Assembly (NCBI RefSeq): GCF_007565055.1
Contig: NC_044551.1
Location: 94,394,089 to 94,458,088 of the forward strand
DNA from: Rhinopithecus roxellana
Lineage: Eukaryota > Chordata > Mammalia > Primates > Cercopithecidae
DNA: 64,000 bases
Direction of reading: 5' to 3'
In this document: positions 35,373-46,550 of the stretch, one piece after another
Layout: each line of letters opens with the position of its first letter
Numbering within the stretch: position 1 is the stretch's first letter
The notes under the pieces: generated by a model
Told to the model about the DNA's origin: nothing
The model's input: the letters and a program-made list of their open reading frames with translations, nothing else
The model's database searches: none
Translations under genes and position numbers: made by a program

Positions 35373-37189
35373 CAGTTTTGAGTATACCTTCCCTTGATCT
35401 GGAGACTTTTAGAAAATAAAAAGAATATCCACTCCCCCTTGCCCCCCCAAAAATAATATAAACAACACACAGGCACATTTAGATTACACTGTTGTAATAA
35501 TGAGAGTATGACTTCATTAAATGTTTCAATTTGACCAAGGGGGAAATCAGACACATAAACAGTCAATGCTCCTTGGCAATTCTGAAATTCCTCTGGCTAA
35601 GCATTGGTTGCTACTTCTTCCTAATGAGGGTTCAAGGGAAAATCTACCAGGTGGCAGAGAATGTCTCCTGACTACTCTACAGTAAATTTCTCTGGAGTAG
35701 CTGGAGTTCTCTGGAGTAACACCTACAGCTCACAGGTGGCAAAGCCCTCACCTGTGTCACAGATCACAGCCAGTCAGGCTGCAAAGCTGAGCACATATGG
35801 AGGAAACCCTGCCGTGGCCACACAGCACCCCTCACCATCCCACAAAATGGTAATGATTGAACAGTAATCACTGCTTGGGAGCATGTTGCTAAATATACTC
35901 TCTTTTGCTACAGAAATAAAACTGAAGCTTTTGAAATGAAAAAGGTAATTTTGTTACTAGTTAAAACGTAGAACTTTCAACCTCTCCTGTTTCTTTTTGG
36001 GAAGTGATTAACAACTAAATATTCAAGAGTTTCTAAGTCTTTGAAAGAGTCTATAAGTATAATTAATATAAAAATATTGTTTAAAATGTAATATGCATAT
36101 GTAACCATAGAAAAATGTCATTTTATCACTATCATTAGAGATTAACTTTTCAGAAACCTGTTTCTGAAAAATGGCTCCCTCGGAAAATGAAATAGAAATT
36201 TTTGCACATTAAAAAATTTGATTGAAGTGAGACTAATTTTCTGTACTCATTAGAAGAAAGAATAAATATAGGCAGAGAGAAAAATATCTCATGCTGATGA
36301 AGTGAAAAAGCGTGATCACATGAAAAGCTATTTGTTATTGCTTTTAATAAATTATGAATTAAATTCTCTTTACATATTTATATATTTTAATTAAATTAAG
36401 TTTAAATGTTTGTTAATTTTGCTAACAATATGTTAGGTAAGGCAATGAAGGAAGGAAGTTAACTTCCATCATAAAGAGACGTATGCAAGGATAATGTGCT
36501 ATAATGTGATATACAATCTATAAAAGTGAAAAATCACTTTGCAGGTATTTGAATGATGCATATATGTTAAAAAAAAATAGGTAACCTGAAAAGTTAGTGC
36601 CTGTAGTGACTGATAGAGAAGATCATTGAAAAACGAGTCAGTAAATGTTGAAGGCAGCTGTGATAATTTCAGCATTTATGTTATTTTGATAAATAAGATC
36701 CTTTCTGAGGATCTAATTTTTTTCTTGCAAATTAGTAAAATATCAAGTTATAAAGTCTATAGTTACCACCACAGTTCATTCAAACATATTTTTATAGACC
36801 ATAATTTGTCAAAGTACAACCCAAGGAACTTTGTTCTGCTTTATTATTTTTTAAAATAAAAGCAAAACAAAAAACAAATGTCTAGGATCATCTATATTTG
36901 AAAATGAAAAATATGTCTTTTATGGAACGTTATAAATTTCTTTAGCATAGTACCATTTTAAAAAGTTCTCCAGGAGTAAAATTCTGCCAGGTTTGTTAGA
37001 AAACTCATAAAGGAACATAAAACATTTCTTTCATCAGACTAGTGAAAAAAGAATACAGTGTTCTGGAAATGATCTTTCATATCTGCTTCCATTTCCCACT
37101 TGTAGATTCTCCATTTTTAATACACAGTTAAAACTCAGTTGCTTGAGTTTTTATTTTCTCTATATCTTTAAAATATGGAATTATTTATT
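35372..37189. other. Unclassified, mostly AT-rich sequence
   Basis: No gene or named repeat is visible in 1.8 kb. A slightly GC-richer block at 35650-35870 (68-residue frame, no known domain) is unexplained. Confidence 0.4.
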
Positions 37190-37593
37190 TCTCTTTCTTT
37201 CTTTCTTTTCTTTCTTTCTTTCTTTCTTTCTTTCTCTTTCTTTCTTTCTTTTCTTTCTTGTTTCTTTCTTTCCTCTGTTTCTGTTTCTTGGTTTCTTTTT
37301 TGTTCTTGTTTTATGCCTTCTCTCTAATCACGCCTTCCTGCGTCCTCCCTATCATTCCTTACACTTCCTCTTTCCTTCATCCTTCCTCCCTCACTCTTTC
37401 CTTCCTCTCCTTTCCTTCTCCTCCTGTCTCCTTTTCCTTCCTTCCTCCTTTCTTTCCTTCCTCCATCCCTCTTTCCCTTTCTCCCTTCCTCCCTCCTTTC
37501 CTTCCTTCCTTCCTTCCTTCCTTCCTTCCTTCCTTCCTTCCTTCCTTCCTTCCTTCCTTCCTTCCTTCCTTCCTTCCTCCCTTCCATCTTTCC
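37190..37593 (+). repeat. Polypyrimidine microsatellite (CTTT)n to (CCTT)n
   Basis: An almost pure C/T strand for 400 bp: CTTT units at 37190-37280, mixed pyrimidines to 37495, then about 20 CCTT units to 37577. It lies directly at the tail end of an antisense AluJ, so it most likely grew from that Alu's poly-A tail. Frames rich in Ser/Phe/Leu (plus) or Lys/Glu/Gly/Arg (minus) are artefacts of the repeat. Confidence 0.97.
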
Positions 37594-37875
37594 AGACAAG
37601 GTCTTGCAACGTCACCCATACTGATGTGCAATGGTGAGGTCATAGCTCACTGCAGCCTTGAAATTCCAGCCTCAAACAATCCTCCCACCTCAGCCTCCTG
37701 AGTAACTGGGACCACAGAAGCATGTCACCATGCCTGACTAATTTTAACAAATTTTTGTAGGGATAGTATCTCTTCACGTTGCCAAGTCTGGTTTCAAATT
37801 CCTGGGCTCAAATGATTCTCCCACTTGGGTCTCCCAAAGTGCTAGGATTACAACTGTGAGTCCTTGCACCTGGCC
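37594..37875 (-). mobile_element. AluJ element
   Basis: Antisense Alu ('gacaaggtcttgcaacgtcaccc', 'tcatagctcactgcagcc', 'cctgggctcaaatgattctccc'), highly diverged. 'ctgcagccttgaa' is an AluJ-type signature. Confidence 0.93.
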
Positions 37876-38327
37876 AAATGAGGAATTTTTCTAAAAATAA
37901 GCCTATACTTGTATTGTAAACATTGGCTTGACCATATGACAAATATAGTTTATACATCAAATTTTCATTGTTATTAATTTCTGCAAACTCCAATCGCTAC
38001 AAGACCTTACAGCACCTATCTTCTATTACAATGAAAAAGTATTTATTCTTAGTGTTTGGAGCATATGTCTTTGAACATATATGTATACTTGAATAACAAG
38101 AAAAGTTATAAATTCCATGTCTAGAATTTAATGTACTAATAACATATTGTCACAGAGATCTCATTCTAGGTCATATAATCTTCACTGAGCCATATGTTTT
38201 TATTTTTTTTTTCATGAGTATATAGCTATCGACTTTGGTTTCTTTCTGGTGAACACCATACCGTAAGAATGATCCATGGTGCTTTACATGTTTGTTCTCC
38301 TAGTTTTTGTCATTATTTTTAAAACTT
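37876..38327. other. Unclassified spacer
   Basis: AT-rich with nothing recognised. Confidence 0.4.
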
Positions 38328-38445
38328 ATTATTTTTGAAATGGGGTTTTGCTGTGTTGTCAGGCTAGACTTAGGCTCTTGGGCTCAAGCAATCATCCTGT
38401 CTCAGCCTCCCTAGCAGCTGGGACTACAGATGTGCTTGGTCTCAT
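38328..38445 (-). mobile_element. FLAM / left-monomer Alu
   Basis: Antisense single Alu arm: 'gaaatggggttttgctgtgttg', 'gggctcaagcaatcatcctg' and 'cagctgggactaca'. Only one arm is present, consistent with a free left Alu monomer or a truncated AluJ. Confidence 0.8.
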
Positions 38446-39069
38446 ATTGAATCCAGTTGATGGCTAGACAGACACTAAGGGGATTGTTTCTGTGCACAGG
38501 ATGATGGCTCTGTGTGACCATTCTGGAAAATGATACAGGTTCAGAAATAAAATTACTATGTCATCACAAACACACACACATACAATATATATTTATATCC
38601 ATCAACATAAAATTAGATCCCTAAATCTTAACATGTACATCAACACTTTGTTTCTATCTACTTTTCATTTTTATTTTTCCAATCTGTTAGTAGCAAACAA
38701 TCTCATTATTTTGTTTTGTTATGGTCCCATTTAACTAGAAATAAGTCTAAAGCCTCTCCTACACATGTTTTTTGAGTTGTTTCTCTGGTTAGTCCATTCT
38801 ATGTTTTACACCTTTATTTCCCTTAAATTCCATCACTTTTCTTGTTGATTTGTTTAAATTTCTCATCCACATTATTCATTAAGCCCTTCTCCGTTTTTGA
38901 TTTTACAGATCTCTGCTTTACATACATAATATTTTTACTAATTTGAAAGAATTTTACTTTGTGTCATTTTTTTGCTTATAATGTTGGTCCTGGGGTGGCA
39001 TTACTTAAATAAGTCATTATCATCAATAGGCCACTATATATATTTTTGTACTTTTTCCCCCATTGGCTA
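38446..39069. other. Unclassified spacer with short CA/TA runs
   Basis: A CA-rich run (38568-38581) next to TA-rich DNA; otherwise nothing is recognised. Confidence 0.4.
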
Positions 39070-39349
39070 TTTATGTATTTATTTATCTAGAGACAAAGTC
39101 TCGCTGTCTGTCGCCCAGGCTGGAGCGCAGTGGCACGATCTTGGCTCACTGCAACCTCTATCTCCCGGGTTCAAGGGATTCTCCTGCCTTAGCCTCCTGA
39201 GCAGCTGGGACTACAGGCATGTGCCACCATGCCTGGCTAATTTTTGTCACTAAGTTGGCCAGGCTGGTCTCGAACTCCTGACCTTGTGATCAGCCTGCCT
39301 CAGACTCCCAAAGTGCTGGGATTACAGGTGTGAGCCACTTTGCCAGGCC
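39070..39349 (-). mobile_element. AluS with small internal deletion
   Basis: Antisense Alu with body from 39090. Between 'ggctaatttttg' (about 39234) and 'ttggccaggctgg' (about 39255), the usual 'tatttttagtagagacggggtttcac' stretch is reduced to a few bases, so about 25-30 bp are missing from the left arm. The poly-T end has become a TTTA-like run. Confidence 0.92.
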
Positions 39350-40058
39350 AACTTTGTTGTTTTATCTTAAAGAGACTTTGAATTCATACGGCAGCCTCCC
39401 TGACATCCTCCTGGCCACCTAATAATGGAAATGAATCTACATTGTGTTTTCTCCATATTCAGGGCCACTTTTTAAAAAACTAATTTATTTAGCAAAGAGC
39501 CCTCTGGTCATTGATTTGTAAAGTCATTTCTATCATATACACATGAGTCTATTGCTAAGCTTTCTATTTTTCTCTATTGTGTCATTTTTGACTTTCTACT
39601 GAAGGATTGCATTTTAATACCTAGAAGAGTACATTTTCTTGATTCATTCATCTTTTCATATACAACTTAGCTAGTTGAGGCTCTTTACCCTTTCATATAT
39701 TCTTGCTTTAGTAGAAGATTTCAACTACATTTAAATTTGGATTATATCTAATTTATAGATAAATTTGGGGTCAGAATATGAAGTAGTTCCAGAATTGGCT
39801 GTAGTATAGCTCTGCATATTTCAGATCTTATCATTTGGATTATTTTATAGTTCCTATGTAGAAAATCATGTTATTTAAAAGGATTTGTGTATCTTTCCTT
39901 CAAGTTCCGACATATCTTATTGGGTTTTTTTTTTGAACATATTATTTTATATGTTTCCAACTATTTGATCATTTTCTTTAGTTTTCTGAGTTCATTAAAT
40001 TGATTTATTATTATATTTTTAATCTTAATTTATTGCTTTTGTTTTATACTTTGTTTAG

Positions 40059-40096
<38 letters not shown>

Positions 40097-40428
40097 CCTT
40101 CTCAGTGTTAACGTAACTTCACGGAACTTCATCTTTTAAAAGAAAGGGGTTTTCAACAAAAATGTAGTACAACAGTCAACCAAAACACTGACCTTTAAAG
40201 CAGTGGACATAGGATCTATTATGTCCAAGTGTCTGGAAATTCTGCTGACAGTGCCATCTCCTGTGTTGTAATGTGTTTAACAGAATACAAGCCTGACTTT
40301 ATCTATAGCAAATGGCCCACCTGGAAAATAAATGGCTATTTGTGGCTCAGGTGTCTAGCTATAGAATAAGAGTTTGTAATTAATTTACATAATACCAAAG
40401 AGTCTTGCTCTTATCCTCAGTTGACTGC
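39350..40428. other. Unclassified spacer with (CT)n run
   Basis: AT-rich. It contains a CT dinucleotide repeat at about 40059-40097. Nothing else is recognised. Confidence 0.5.
40059..40097 (+). repeat. (CT)n microsatellite
   Basis: Nearly pure CT dinucleotides with one TT interruption. Confidence 0.95.
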
Positions 40429-40739
40429 TTTTTTTTTTTTTTTTTTTTTTTTTTTTGAGGCAGGGTCTCACTGCCACCTAGGCTGGAGTACAGTGGCACG
40501 ATCTTGGCTCACTGCAAACTCTGTCTCCCAGACTCAAGCAATCCTCCCACCTCAGCCTCCCAGGGTAGCTGGGACTACAGATGTGTACCACCACACTCAG
40601 CTAATTTTTTTGTATTTTTGATGGAGAGGAGGTCTTGCCATGGTGCCCAGGCTGGTCTCGAACTCCTGAGCTCAAACTATTTGCCTGCCTTGGCTTCCTA
40701 AAGTGCTGGGATGAGAGGTGTGAGCTACCACATACAGCT
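40429..40739 (-). mobile_element. AluJb-like element
   Basis: Antisense full-length Alu with T-tract 40429-40456 and 'gaggcagggtctcactgcc', 'ctcaagcaatcctcccacctcag' and 'ctcctgagctcaaactatttgcctgcc'. Highly diverged. Confidence 0.93.
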
Positions 40740-43255
40740 GACTTTACTCTCAGATACATGTAGTATATAGTGATATAGCATATTGTTTGCCATGGACCCA
40801 TGTGGTGATAAGGAAACGCTCTTAGAGGAAAGGTATGATGCTTAATTTGTAACGTTATATACCAAAGTGTTGCTGATACTTCAATGAATGTTATTCTTTA
40901 AACTTAAAAATTATAGACAACATGGACTTTAAATCAATGTGGAGATTCATATGTGTAATAGTTTAGCTACAGTTGATAAATTTAAGCATAGATTTTCCAG
41001 GCATATTTTTAAAAAATATACTCAGCTTGTCCAGTAATATTTATTATATGCCCTAAGAACTTCTAAATATGTCTATATTGGCTTTCATCCTTGTCTGCTA
41101 AAGGTTGTGAAAGATATGGAAAGGCGATATTAGTTTTCAACTGTCTTCTATAGATTTTCTACTGTGGCTGGTCCTTTTCTCTGAGGCAGTTTTTTTTTTT
41201 TTTTTTTTTTTGCATTCAAATTTAGTGTATTATGTTTTTATGTTCTCTTTGTTTTAGTATTCGCTGCTCCTGCTGCTTTTGTGTTTCGGTGTTTCTGTGT
41301 GTACATATTCACCACTCTGGATAATTTTTTCCTTCTCGAGCGTGTTTGTTATTTAAATTCCACTTTCTCCTGGTAGCCACGATCTCACTTTGGTTTCTGA
41401 CAGCTGGGCGATGCCTGGAGGTTATGTGCTCTAGACCTCAGTGCCCATCTCTCTAGGGCAGCACTGCCTCTGATTTCCCCTCTGGTTTACATCCGGCTTG
41501 GCTGCTACAGAATTCTGCCTTCTGCTTGTTTGTTTTTAGGCTCACTGCGTTTTACTCATAAATATGATTTATTTTTCTTTTCAAAGGGAATTTGTCCTTT
41601 TTTTTGTGTGTTGTTACTGTCTCTGTACCTGTAGACAATCATTTTATAATTCCTGATGCTGTTTTATAATGAATTTCAATACTTCTGTACAGCTGGCTCT
41701 GAGCCTCTGTAAAAATTTCAGTTTTATATCATTTCATATTTTATTTGGCTCGTTTTATAAACTTTATTATGTAGATAATACTTCAATACACTGAAAATCA
41801 CTCTAATAAATAGAGGATAAAAACAAATATGTGGCAAAATTATCATTGCCAAATTGATATTTATAAAGAGGTGAGCATTATTTCATGTAAAAACCTTTAG
41901 TTTTAATTATTCATACAATTTTCCTTTACAAAAATTTTAATAAATTGTTTTTATTCAACATTATTTTTACCATGATCATTTTATTCTTAGTTAAAAATCA
42001 AGTAATTCTATAAATTTACCATTAAAGCTCTCTATCCCCCACTATTCAAATTATTAGAGGCTATGGTACTAAATATATATGTGTACATATATAAATAAAA
42101 TATATTAAAGTATAGAAATATATAAACAAACATGTATAATATAAAATATTAACTATACTTTAAGTAATATGATTATATGAATATTTCTACACAAAACTTC
42201 GAATTTATACTATATATTGGCTAAAAACCATTAGAATTTAGATCTTATACACAAATTTCTATTTCATGCAATCTGTTTTATCAAGCTGATTATATGCTAT
42301 ACAATTCTCTTTTTTAATAGGTAGATAACTGGATAGAGATACAGATTACAGTTAGCTATATAATTATTAAATATTTGAAAGTTTAGAATTTATAAACTAT
42401 ATTGTCATTTATACCATGCAGTGTTTATATTTCTTTTTCAATACAACTTTTTGGTCTTTTTCTGCATTTAATTGTTGTCTGAATTATTTTATTTATTTTG
42501 TTTAATATATGGCTTTCACTATTTCACAACCAAAATCTCTAACTGAAGTCTAAAATCCCTTGCAATATTGCCTCACACCTCTATTAATCTAATGCAATTG
42601 TCTGTAAGTTTTTCCAAATTTATAGCATCATTGACCTTTTCTGGCATAGTAATAGATGTCATTGGATATACATTTTTCATTGAATGGAGTATTGGCCTAC
42701 TTTTTGAAGATGGTCAGCTATATTTAAATAATAAATTATTATTTAAACATGAAGATTATTGTTTTAAAAAGTGGAAATCATTTTGGTTGAATCATCTAGT
42801 CACCTTTAACTAGAAATGATGACTTATTTGCAGGTTCACCTGCTTTATTATTTCTAGATCCAAGAACAAAGATCCAAATTTGATACCATCTATTCTTTAG
42901 AACAGATACATTGGCCAAATGTCACATCTGAACACTGTTTCATAAGCAATAAGAAAGCCAAGACTTTTCTAATTTTAGAACATCCAAAATGTTTTTGTCA
43001 TCCTAATTTGTCCTGAAATATCCTAGGCTTCCAATCAATAGAGAGGAGAGTAATTTTTTGATAAACTTTATGTAACAGAATTTTATGTAATTTAAATACA
43101 ATAGAATTTTTTTGGATAATCATATTTTAGCAAATGAAAAACTCCAAGAAATATTAGTATAAACATGTTTTTTCAAGTTATGATTTTAAATATTTTTAAT
43201 GAATTATCTCCATGTTTTTAAATACATTTATGTCAAATTATATTATTCAGAAACA
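40740..43255. other. Unclassified sequence with a GC-richer island at 41230-41560
   Basis: AT-rich apart from about 330 bp (41230-41560) holding several CpGs ('ctcgagcg', 'cacgatctc', 'gggcgatgcc', 'acatccggc'). No open frame over 60 codons spans the island, and I cannot match it to a repeat. TA-rich stretches occur at 42070-42150. The 81-residue frame at 42568-42813 has no recognised family. Confidence 0.4.
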
Positions 43256-43301
43256 CAATTTTCAGGTTCTAAAGCCTTCAATTTTCAGGTTCTAAAGCCT
43301 T
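43256..43301 (+). repeat. Perfect 23-bp tandem duplication
   Basis: Two identical 23-bp units (43256-43278 and 43279-43301), each starting CAATTTTCAGG. It lies in otherwise unique DNA. Confidence 0.97.
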
Positions 43302-43589
43302 CTATTTGTCTCAATTATAAATGTAGAAATAAAGATATCTGAAACAATGGACATATGAAAGTACATTGGTTATAAAGATTTTTTGATTTAAGTTTTCAAG
43401 CAAATTTGGAGTGATGAAGATGAAATATAGAAATATGGTATGCATACATCAACAAGATAACTTTAACTTCTCCTTACTGACTTCACTAGCAACTATGTTA
43501 GGTGTAGGTATTTTCAAGAAATGGTGAAATTTCCAGATTTTACAGAGCAAAACAAACTTTTAAATTCTGAAAAGATGAATATTCTTCTA

Positions 43590-43925
43590 CACTGTGCTTG
43601 TTTTCTTCTTTTTTTTGTTTTTTTGAGACGGAGTCTCGCTCTGTCGCCCAGGCTGGAGTGCAGTGGCCGGATCTCAGCTCACTGCAAGCTCCGCCTCCCG
43701 GGTTTTAGGCCATTCTCCTGCCTCAGCCTCCCGAGTAGCTGGGACTACAGGTGCCCGCCACCTCACCCAGCTAGTTTTTTGTATTTTTTTAGTAGAGACG
43801 GGGTTTCACCGTGTTAGCCAGGATGGTCTCGATCTCCTGACCTCGTGATCCGCCTGTCTCGGCCTCCCAAAGTGCTGGGATTACAGGCTTGAGCCACCGC
43901 GCCCGGCTCACTGTGCTTGTTTTCT
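43590..43925 (-). mobile_element. Young AluYR-type insertion with 17-bp target duplication
   Basis: Antisense full-length Alu 43607-43908. CACTGTGCTTGTTTTCT is repeated exactly at 43590-43606 and 43909-43925. 'ggccggatctcagctc', 'cccagctagttttttg' and 'ggcttgagccaccgcg' are the Old World monkey AluY variants also seen in the copies at 5.9 and 53.3 kb. Retained CpGs indicate a young age. Confidence 0.97.
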
Positions 43926-44271
43926 AAAAATATGTTCTTTATTCTCCTTATCATTCATTGATTTCCTATTAATTGATTATAATTTGTTAACTGGCTAACA
44001 CTCAATATATAACTCCAGGTTTTAAGTTTTGGACATGAGAACTCTAGGAATCAATTAATGGGTACTAAACAATTTTTGATCTCCTAAAACAATGAAATAT
44101 TTCATATCTTTATGAGTAGAATCAGGGCTTTCACCAGATTTTTATAGGTTTCTCTACATGAAATGGTAAAAAGTTGTGTAAAGGGGAGAGGAAGAAGGAG
44201 ACAGTAAGACAAAAAGAGAAGGATCACTATATACTGTTTGTATTGCTAAATAAATTCTTTGCTGCATAATT
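43926..44271. other. Unclassified spacer
   Basis: AT-rich with nothing recognised. Confidence 0.4.
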
Positions 44272-44567
44272 TTTATTTTTTTTTTTTTGAGACAGTCTCA
44301 CTCCGTCACCCAGACTGGAGTACAGTGGTGCGATCTTTGCTCACTGCATCCTCTGCCTCCTTAGTTCAAGCGGTTCTCCTGCTTCAGCCTCCCGGGTAGC
44401 TGGGATTACAGGCACGCACCACCATGCCTGGCTAATTTTTTGTATTTTTAGTAGAGATGGGGTTTCACCATGCTGGCCAGGCTGGTCTCAAACTCCTGAC
44501 CTCGTGATCCACCCGCCTTGGCATCCCGAAGTACTGGGATTACAGGCGTGAGCCACTGCGCTGGGCC
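44272..44567 (-). mobile_element. AluS element
   Basis: Antisense Alu, tail 44272-44288, body ending 'gcgctgggcc'. 'ctcactgcatcctctgcctcc' and 'agatggggtttcaccatgctggccagg' fit AluS. It is followed directly by a TA microsatellite. Confidence 0.94.
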
Positions 44568-44577
44568 GAAATTAAGT

Positions 44578-44670
44578 GTATATATATCTGTATCTATATA
44601 CATTATATATAATTATATATTATTATATATAAATATATATTACATGTTATATATATAATATGTATATATT
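44578..44670 (+). repeat. TA-rich microsatellite
   Basis: TATATA-dominated run with scattered interruptions, able to form several alternative hairpins. Confidence 0.9.
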
Positions 44671-45592
44671 TGAATGAGATTGCCAAGGGAATAACCAAAG
44701 ATAGAGTTTAAAAAGAGGGATGAGAATGAGCCATAACATTGTAACATCCCAGAAAGAGGAAGAGAACCTTGGAAATAATCAGAGGAGAAATGAGTTGTGA
44801 GGTATGGAGTAAGCCAGGTGAGGATAGCATCCTAGAAAGCAAATAAAGAAAGTTTTTTCAAGGATCAGGGAATAATCAGCTTTCTTAAATGCTGCTCGGT
44901 GGTCAAACAATGTAAGTATTGATAATTGATTATTGGATTAGCAAAGTGGATGTCATTAGTTACTTTGAAAAAGGTAGTTTCAGAGTAGTGATTTGGAAAG
45001 AAGCTAGCCTGAAATGAGTTTAAGTGAAGAGAAAAGGAAACAGTGAAGACAATAAGTATAAACAACATTGATAGGATTATTGCTCTAAAAAAGGGGGCTA
45101 ATAAACATAGTGGGGATGTCGTGTGGAGAAGAAAGAGGGAAAGTTTTGTAGTGTTTGTTTTTGATCAAACAAAACCATGTTGTGTGTTGATAGAAATGAT
45201 TCAATAGACAAGGGAGTGGGAGATGATCAAGCGAGAAAGTACAATTCCCAGAGCAATATACTCTCAGTACAAGAAGAGAGGAATTATAGAGTAAATGTGG
45301 AGAAATTGGCTATTTATGGAACTCTGGACAGTCTAGCTACAACAAAAGAAGAGGAGTATATAGGCACAGGTGCAGGTAGGCGAGTGTATTAAATGGGATA
45401 ACTTTGTAGAAGTTTTATTCTGATTTCTCTTGTTTTCTCAACGAAATAGGAAGCAAAATCTCTAGTTGATAATGAAGATGGGAGAAGAGGTTTTGAAAAT
45501 GTAAATGTGATTAGATCAGGGAAATGTATGATATCTGTGAAGCATCCAGGGCTCACTTAAGGGTAGTGGTAATGAATCCAAACTTTACCTTT

Positions 45593-45768
45593 AACTGAAT
45601 GGTTTTCAGAGACTGAGTCTATGACAGGCCATGGAAGTTAATTTGTTAATAGACAGGGAGATATGCAGTATTTTGTCTTGAACTGAATGTTTTTCAGAGA
45701 CTGAGTTTATGACAGGTCATGGAAGTTAATTTGTTAATAGACGGCGAGATACGCAATATTTTGGACGG
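45593..45768 (+). repeat. 88-bp tandem duplication within L2
   Basis: Two 88-bp copies start at AACTGAATG (45593 and 45681). They differ at roughly ten positions, so the duplication is old rather than recent. Confidence 0.93.
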
Positions 45769-45802
45769 TGAAAAATTGGTAGGTTAATGAGATTCTTGAT
45801 TC

Positions 45803-46010
45803 TGGAGTAAAGTTGCTACATAAAATACGAGGTGCCTAGTTAAATTTGAATTTCAGATAAACAATGACATTGAAAATAAATATGCCCCAAATATTGCATG
45901 GGGTATACTTATACTAAAAAATATCTGACGTCTATTTGAAATTCAAACTTACCTGGTTGTTTTGTTTTTGGTTTAATTGTTCTTTTGTTTACTTTTTCTG
46001 CATCTGACAA
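45803..46010. mobile_element. Palindromic DNA-transposon MITE
   Basis: An inverted-repeat structure centred near 45895: 'ggtgcctagttaaatttgaatttcag' on the left mirrors 'ctatttgaaattcaaacttacctgg' on the right, with 'atgccccaaatattgcatgggg' at the centre. This is a widespread non-autonomous element in mammals that I recognise by sequence but cannot name with certainty. It lies inside the L2. Confidence 0.78.
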
Positions 46011-46550
46011 TTCCATTCCAGAGAAGTTAAATCATTTTGGAATATTGGATGCGTGACATGAAACATAAGAAGTGATAGCTTGTGTAATAATTAATATTGA
46101 GGCAATAGAGCGGTTATAGTATCTGTAGTGAGACTAATTGATTGTGACTGGTCAGTGGAATACGGAAAACAAATTTATCACAGGAGAAACAATCAAGGAC
46201 TTGAGATTACTTACTATTTGAAGGATTATTAACAAGGATGTTCAAATCACCAAAAATTAAGATGGAGGTGAAGACACATGTTAAGAATACTAAAGAAATT
46301 TTAGCAAAACCTTAATGAGTCTTAGATAAGGCAAATGGACCATGAGACAAAAATAAAAGTCTATGATGATAAAGCTGGAAAGAAAAGAAGCATTGAAATT
46401 AGAAAATGCATAAAATATACTAGGACTAATCAAACAGAGGTAATTACTACTAGTAGTTCACCACCTATGATAGAAATAGAAAGTCAAAACTATGAGTGCT
46501 GTCATGAGTTGGATATTTTTCTCACAGTTATACATTCTTCCTTGTATTAA

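Larger units (their letters stand above)
44690..46550 (-). mobile_element. Antisense L2 LINE with fossil reverse transcriptase
   Basis: The minus strand follows L2 ORF2. The frame 44865-45068 reads FFKVTNDIHFANPIINYQY, closely matching the L2 RT block known as KVTNDLHVAKSNG with the downstream TAAFDTVDHS region degraded. Upstream on the minus strand, segments near 45300-45600 and 46170-46330 match endonuclease-to-RT linker and endonuclease sequence. The element is interrupted by a palindromic MITE (45803-46010) and an 88-bp tandem duplication (45593-45768). It is ancient and non-functional. Confidence 0.8.

Noticed and set aside
37143..37701. 164- and 147-residue Ser/Phe/Leu-rich and opposing Lys/Glu/Gly-rich frames
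   Set aside because: They are generated by the CTTT/CCTT microsatellite; perfect periodicity, not protein selection, keeps them open.
41186..41212. Poly-T run as a sign of an antisense retroposed gene at 41213-41720
   Set aside because: No recognisable transcript, target duplication or open frame was found; kept only as an unexplained GC-richer block.
44578..44670. Possible replication origin or scaffold attachment site from the TA-rich run
   Set aside because: AT richness alone is not evidence; it is a microsatellite adjoining an Alu end.
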